DNA of 64,000 bases from Pseudonocardia benzenivorans CB1190. Lineage in GTDB: Bacteria; Actinomycetota; Actinomycetes; Mycobacteriales; Pseudonocardiaceae. The DNA lies in NCBI RefSeq assembly GCF_000196675.2, contig NC_015312.1, positions 4,340,001 through 4,404,000 on the forward strand. The letters run 5' to 3'. Positions 60,362 through 64,000 of this stretch are shown in pieces. How positions within the stretch are numbered: position 1 is the stretch's first letter; each line of letters begins with the position of its first letter. Below the pieces are notes generated by a model that saw nothing but the letters and a program-made list of their open reading frames with translations, did not search any database and was not told the origin of the DNA. The translations under genes were made by a program, and so were the position numbers.

Positions 60362-60425
60362 TCCCCGGTCACCGCGCGGGTTGCCCGCTCAGCACTCGGC
60401 CTGCGGGCAGCGCGGCGACCGGGGA
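60362..60425. terminator. Large nested hairpin downstream of peptide ABC operon
   Basis: Outer arms 60362-60376 and 60411-60425 pair over 15 bases with one mismatch; inside, TGCCCGC (60382-60388) pairs with GCGGGCA (60403-60409). It lies between the dppF-type stop at 60453 and the promoter of the luciferase-like gene, so it may be the end structure of the minus-strand ABC transcript. There is no T-run. Confidence 0.45.
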
Positions 60426-60452
60426 AACCGGGCGGTGACGGCGTGCTCGGCC

Positions 60453-61559
60453 CTACTCCGCAGGAGGCCGGGACGACGCGGGCTCGGCCGCCTCGCCCGG
60501 CGCGGGCGCCGCCAGTTCCACCACCGGCGCCCCGCCGGTCTCCGGGAAGTGGCAGGCGACCCGGTGGCCGGGGGTCTTCTCCTCGAGCGGGGGCTCCACC
60601 GTCCGGCAGACCTCCTGCGCCTTCCAGCACCGGGTGTGGAACCGGCACGCGGGGGGCGGGTCGAGGGGGCTGGGCACGTCGCCGGTGACCAGGATGCGCG
60701 CCCGCGAGCGGCCCCGGCGCGGGTCGGGGATCGGCACGGCCGAGAGCAGCGCGACCGTGTAGGGGTGCATCGGCCGCTCGTAGACGTCGGCCCGGTCCCC
60801 GATCTCCACGATCTTGCCCAGGTACATCACCGCGACCCGGTCCGAGACGTGCCGCACCACCGAGAGGTCGTGCGCGATCAGGACGTAGGTGAGCCCCAGC
60901 TCGTCCTGCAGGTCCTCCAGCAGGTTCACGACCTGCGCCTGGATCGACACGTCGAGCGCGGACACGGGCTCGTCGGCGACGATCAGCTTGGGCCGCAACG
61001 CCAGCGTCCGCGCGATGCCGATGCGCTGGCGCTGGCCGCCGGAGAACTCGTGCGGGTAGCGGTTGTAGTGCTCGGGCGAGAGCCCGACGAGCGACAGCAG
61101 GTCTTGCACCGCCGAGCGGATGCCGCCCGGCGGCTCGACGCCCTGGATGCGGAACGGCGCCCCGACGATCGTCCCGACGGTGTGCCGGGGGTTCAGCGAG
61201 GAGTACGGGTCCTGGAAGATCATCTGGACGTCGCGGCGCAGGGGCCGCATGGCCCGCGGCGGGAGATGGCTGATGTCGCGGCCGTCGAACACGACCGAGC
61301 CGGCGGTCGGCTCCAGCAGCCGGGTCAGCAGCCGGCCGGTGGTGGTCTTCCCGCAACCGGACTCGCCGACGATCGAGAGCGTCTCGCCGGGCAGCACCTC
61401 GAAGTCGACCCCGTCGACGGCCTGCACGGCGCCGACCTTGCGCTGCAGCAGCCCGCGCCGCACCGGGAAATGCTTCTGCAGGCCGGTGGCGACGAGGAGG
61501 GGTTCGGTGGCGGGCGGCGCCGCGGGGGACGACGAGCCGCCGGCGGCCGGGGCGTTCAC
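60453..61559 (-). CDS. Peptide ABC importer ATPase (DppF-type)
   Basis: 368 residues from GTG 61559, overlapping the DppD-type gene by GTGA. Oligopeptide-type ATPase: Walker [11 protein letters not shown], signature [13 protein letters not shown], Walker [13 protein letters not shown], and a C-terminal OppF box [18 protein letters not shown] with the Cys cluster of these families. Energises import of peptides or related solutes. Confidence 0.88.
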   Translation of the reverse strand: MNAPAAGGSSSPAAPPATEPLLVATGLQKHFPVRRGLLQRKVGAVQAVDGVDFEVLPGETLSIVGESGCGKTTTGRLLTRLLEPTAGSVVFDGRDISHLPPRAMRPLRRDVQMIFQDPYSSLNPRHTVGTIVGAPFRIQGVEPPGGIRSAVQDLLSLVGLSPEHYNRYPHEFSGGQRQRIGIARTLALRPKLIVADEPVSALDVSIQAQVVNLLEDLQDELGLTYVLIAHDLSVVRHVSDRVAVMYLGKIVEIGDRADVYERPMHPYTVALLSAVPIPDPRRGRSRARILVTGDVPSPLDPPPACRFHTRCWKAQEVCRTVEPPLEEKTPGHRVACHFPETGGAPVVELAAPAPGEAAEPASSRPPAE

Positions 61560-62638
61560 AGCTTCGGCCGGATCTCGTCGTGGAAGAGCGTCGCACGCTC
61601 CTCGAGGCCCATGTGACAGGCGGCGAGATGCCGCGGCCCGACCTCGACCAGCTCGGGCCGCTCGGTGCGCGAGCGGTCGCCGTTGCGGTCGGCGTAGGGG
61701 CACCGCGGATGGAACGCGCAGCCCGGCGGCACGTTGATCAGCGACGGCGGGCTGCCGCTGATCGGCAGCAGTCGCTCGGAACGCTCGCGGTCCCAGCGCG
61801 GCACCGAGCCGAGCAGCCCCCAGGTGTAGGGGTGGCGCGGCTCGGTGAAGACGTCGACGGCGGGCCCGCTCTCGGCGGCCCGTCCCGCGTACATGACGAG
61901 GATGTCGTCGGCCAGCTCGGCGACGACGCCCAGGTCATGGGTGATGATCACGACGGCGGTGTGGAACTCGGCCTGCAGGTCGACGATGAGGTCGAGGATC
62001 TGGGCCTGCACGGTGACGTCGAGCGCGGTGGTGGGCTCGTCGGCGATGAGCAGCTGCGGGTTGCAGGACAGGGCCATCGCGATCATCGCCCGCTGCCGCA
62101 TGCCGCCGGAGAAGTGGTGGGGGTAGTCGTCGACGCGGGCGTCGGCCCGCGGGATGCCGACGCGGTCGAGCAGCTCGACGGCGCGCTTGCGGGCGGCCCT
62201 CCGGCTGACGTCGTTGTGCAGCCGGTAGGCCTCCATGATCTGGTCGCCGACCGTGTAGTACGGGTGCATCGCCGACAGCGGGTCCTGGAAGATCATCGCC
62301 ATCGTCTCGCCGCGCAGCCTGCGCACCCGCTCCGGGTCGGCGGCGACCAGCTCGTCGTCACCCAGCCAGATCTCGCCGGAGATCCGTGCCGAGCCGCGCT
62401 TGTGCAGGCCCATGATCGACAGGCTCGTCACCGACTTGCCCGATCCGGACTCCCCGACGATCCCGAGCCGCTTGCCGCGCTCGACGGAGAACGACAGCCC
62501 GTCGACGGCCTTGACGACGCCGTCGTCGGTCGGGAAGTGCACCCGCAGGTCGCGGACGTCGAGGAACGGCCGTCCCGATCCCGACGGCCGGGGCGCGGGA
62601 CCGGACTCCGGTGCGCCGGCCAGCACGTCCTCCGCCAT
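61556..62638 (-). CDS. Peptide ABC importer ATPase (DppD-type)
   Basis: 360 residues from ATG 62638, preferred because GGGGAGGAG stands six bases before it; GTG 62659, giving the GTGA overlap with the permease, is the alternative. Walker [11 protein letters not shown], signature [15 protein letters not shown], Walker [13 protein letters not shown], and C-terminal [18 protein letters not shown], a Cys cluster typical of DppD/OppD. Partner of the DppF-type ATPase. Confidence 0.88.
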   Translation of the reverse strand: MAEDVLAGAPESGPAPRPSGSGRPFLDVRDLRVHFPTDDGVVKAVDGLSFSVERGKRLGIVGESGSGKSVTSLSIMGLHKRGSARISGEIWLGDDELVAADPERVRRLRGETMAMIFQDPLSAMHPYYTVGDQIMEAYRLHNDVSRRAARKRAVELLDRVGIPRADARVDDYPHHFSGGMRQRAMIAMALSCNPQLLIADEPTTALDVTVQAQILDLIVDLQAEFHTAVVIITHDLGVVAELADDILVMYAGRAAESGPAVDVFTEPRHPYTWGLLGSVPRWDRERSERLLPISGSPPSLINVPPGCAFHPRCPYADRNGDRSRTERPELVEVGPRHLAACHMGLEERATLFHDEIRPKL

Positions 62639-62655
62639 CACCGGCTCCTCCCCCC

Positions 62656-63669
62656 TCACGACAGCCGTACCCGGGGGTCGACGACGGCGTAGAGCACGTC
62701 GACGACGAGGTTGGCGATGATGATGAACAGGCTGCCCACCAGCACGACACCGAGCACCTTCGGCAGGTCGTTGTTGGTGATGGCGTCGACGGAGTACTTC
62801 CCGATGCCCGGCAGCGAGAACGTCGACTCGGTGAGGATCGCGCCGCCGAGCAGCAGGCCCAGGTCGAGCCCGAAGATCGTCAGGATCGGGGTCAGCGCCG
62901 ACCGCAGCCCGTGTCTGACGACGACGGTGCGCTCCGGCAGCCCCTTCGCCCGCGCGGTGCGGATGAAGTCCTCACCCATCGTGTCGAGCATGCCGGCGCG
63001 GGTGAGCCGCGCGTACCCGGCGGCGTAGAGGAACGCGAGCGTGATCCACGGCAGGAGCAGGTCGTAGGCCCACAGCAGCGGGTTCTCCTCGATCGGGGTG
63101 TAGCTGCCGCCCGGCGCGGTGATGCCGAGGGTGTAGCTGAAGACCGACAGCGTCAGCAGGCCGGTGAAGAAGATGGGCAGCGAGACACCGGCGAGCGAGA
63201 CGCTCATGGCGGTGCGGTCGAAGACGCTGCCCCGGCGCAGCGCGGAGACGACGCCCGTCGACACCCCGGCGACGACCCAGATCACCGCCGCGCCCGCGGC
63301 GAGCGACATCGTCACCGGGAGGCGGTCGAGGATCTCGGGCAGCACCGGCTGCTGCGTCAGGTACGAGTACCCGAAGCAGGGCGCCGGGCAGTGCGTGGTC
63401 GTCGGGCCGGTCGGGTAGTCCGCGCCGAGCACCAGCCCGCGCAGGAACCGCCCGTACTGCACGTAGACCGGCTCGGTGAAGCCCAGCCGCACCGCGATGT
63501 TGTGGATCGTCTCGACGTCGGCGGTCTTGCCGACGTAGCGCGACGCGAGGTCCTCCGGGGTCGCGCCGCCGAGGCGCGGCACCAGGAAGAAGATCACGAA
63601 ACAGGCGGCGGTGACGATCAGCAGCAGGAAGATCGCCGCAATGAGCCGCCGGACGATGTAGACCGCCAT
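62656..63669 (-). CDS. Peptide ABC importer permease (DppB-type)
   Basis: 337 residues, about six transmembrane segments. N-terminal MAVYIVRRLIAAIFLLLIV and the EAA-type loop (VVRHGLRSALTPILTIFGLDLG) mark the DppB/OppB family. The periplasmic loop after TM1 is long. No DppC-type permease lies between this gene and the ATPases, so the second permease must be elsewhere or the transporter uses this one twice. Confidence 0.85.
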   Translation of the reverse strand: MAVYIVRRLIAAIFLLLIVTAACFVIFFLVPRLGGATPEDLASRYVGKTADVETIHNIAVRLGFTEPVYVQYGRFLRGLVLGADYPTGPTTTHCPAPCFGYSYLTQQPVLPEILDRLPVTMSLAAGAAVIWVVAGVSTGVVSALRRGSVFDRTAMSVSLAGVSLPIFFTGLLTLSVFSYTLGITAPGGSYTPIEENPLLWAYDLLLPWITLAFLYAAGYARLTRAGMLDTMGEDFIRTARAKGLPERTVVVRHGLRSALTPILTIFGLDLGLLLGGAILTESTFSLPGIGKYSVDAITNNDLPKVLGVVLVGSLFIIIANLVVDVLYAVVDPRVRLS

Positions 63670-63685
63670 GTCCCGGCAGGTTCCT

Positions 63686-63715
63686 GTCCGCCCGCGCCCC
63701 AGCGCGCGGGCGGAC
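63686..63715 (-). promoter_or_regulatory. Intercistronic hairpin between binding-protein and permease genes
   Basis: GTCCGCCCGCG (63686-63696) and CGCGGGCGGAC (63705-63715), an 11-base perfect stem with an eight-base loop. Such hairpins just after the binding-protein gene protect or attenuate the transcript so that binding protein outnumbers permease; no T-run follows, so it is not a full terminator. Confidence 0.6.
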
Positions 63716-63777
63716 GGGAACCGGTGCCCTCACCTACCTCCCGGTCGTGCCCGGACGAGCCCGTGTCATCTGCCCGG

Positions 63778-64000
63778 TCACTTCCTCGTCGTGCCGAGCG
63801 CCAGGTAGTCGTACATCTGGAACCCGTTGGTGATGAACACGTTCGTCAGGTTCGGCGGGCGGTAGAGCAGGCCCTTGGCCCAGATGCCCGGGAGCATGTA
63901 CGCGTCGTCCATGACCTTCTTGTCGACGTCGACCCAGTCCTGCTGACGCTTGGCCGTGTCCTGCTCGTTCACGGCCTGGTCGATGATGGCGTCGACCGCC
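63778..64000 (-). CDS. Peptide ABC importer substrate-binding protein (C-terminus only)
   Basis: About 73 codons; the rest lies right of base 64000. The sequence ...DQAVNEQDTAKRQQDWVDVDKKVMDDAYMLP, then NVFITNGFQMYDYLALGTTRK at the end, is the usual C-terminal domain of family 5 (SBP_bac_5) peptide-binding lipoproteins. As first gene of the operon it should carry a signal peptide outside the window. Confidence 0.8.
   Translation of the reverse strand, partial: AVDAIIDQAVNEQDTAKRQQDWVDVDKKVMDDAYMLPGIWAKGLLYRPPNLTNVFITNGFQMYDYLALGTTRK

Noticed and set aside
1..64000. CRISPR arrays, tRNA and rRNA genes
   Set aside because: No repeat-spacer periodicity of 28-37 bases and no cloverleaf with a T-arm GGTTCGA block outside coding sequence were found; the GGTTCGAGCCCC-like string near 60227 lies inside the luciferase-like gene.

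Overview
The window is very GC-rich DNA from an actinobacterium, most likely a Pseudonocardia-like member of the Pseudonocardiales. This is inferred from gene content: F420-linked enzymes (two luciferase-like monooxygenases, a Ddn-type quinone reductase, an F420-reductase-like dehydrogenase), a close MftD homologue, a mycothiol-dependent isomerase family protein, a CvnA-like protein, DUF574, DUF5313 and DUF3140 proteins. Many genes also look leaderless, with a TAnnnT box 6-9 bases before the start codon. No rRNA, tRNA, CRISPR array, prophage or intact insertion sequence is visible. Almost every strand carries long spurious open frames because stop codons are rare at this GC content.

Layout. 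1-5520 (minus) is a tightly overlapped operon for a kleisin-like protein, a KITE-like protein and a very large SMC-type ATPase that runs off the left edge: a Wadjet/MksBEF-like condensin whose nuclease subunit, if present, lies outside. A palindrome-bearing bidirectional promoter separates it from a cysteine desulfhydrase-like gene (5760). 6932-10265 holds an esterase, an F420 monooxygenase and an MFS carrier. 10279-14592 (minus) is a four-gene, four-base-overlap operon: SpoIIE-type phosphatase, B12-binding protein with a CarH-type photoreceptor motif, STAS anti-anti-sigma protein, and a threonine dehydratase that seems to start at CTG. 14807-18958 contains a 33-residue basic peptide gene, a pseudouridine synthase, an IS30 relic, a divergent LysR/reductase pair and a PhyH-type dioxygenase. 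18936-24700 contains an MftD homologue, a degenerate soluble CvnA paralogue, a 2'-5' RNA ligase-like protein, a serine hydrolase and a YciO/Sua5 protein.

24773-36726 contains a FUSC-type membrane protein, a WYL regulator, a YchJ protein, a two-subunit ABC exporter, a CynX/NimT-type MFS carrier preceded by a leaderless 14-codon leader ORF, a GH13 enzyme and a Ddn-like reductase. 36811-42968 (minus) contains an M28 membrane peptidase, a PLD-SF2 helicase-DUF3427 protein and a CGNR regulator. 43197-45461 is an NTF2-like gene plus two tandem metallo-beta-lactamase-fold paralogues, one lacking a metal-binding histidine. 45516-54286 is a mosaic of small enzymes, a low-GC patch before a cupin gene, a dynamin-stalk-like membrane protein and a lipoprotein serine hydrolase with no normal start codon. 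54412-58278 has a PAS-GGDEF-EAL protein and several small genus-type proteins. 58288-60266 (minus) pairs a luciferase-like oxidoreductase with an SDR. 60453-64000 (minus) is a peptide-type ABC importer operon whose binding-protein gene runs off the right edge.

The most interesting unit is the phosphatase-B12-STAS operon, which has the parts for light- or cobalamin-controlled partner switching. Next come the SMC operon with its operator-like promoter, the degenerate CvnA protein, and several small overlooked ORFs.
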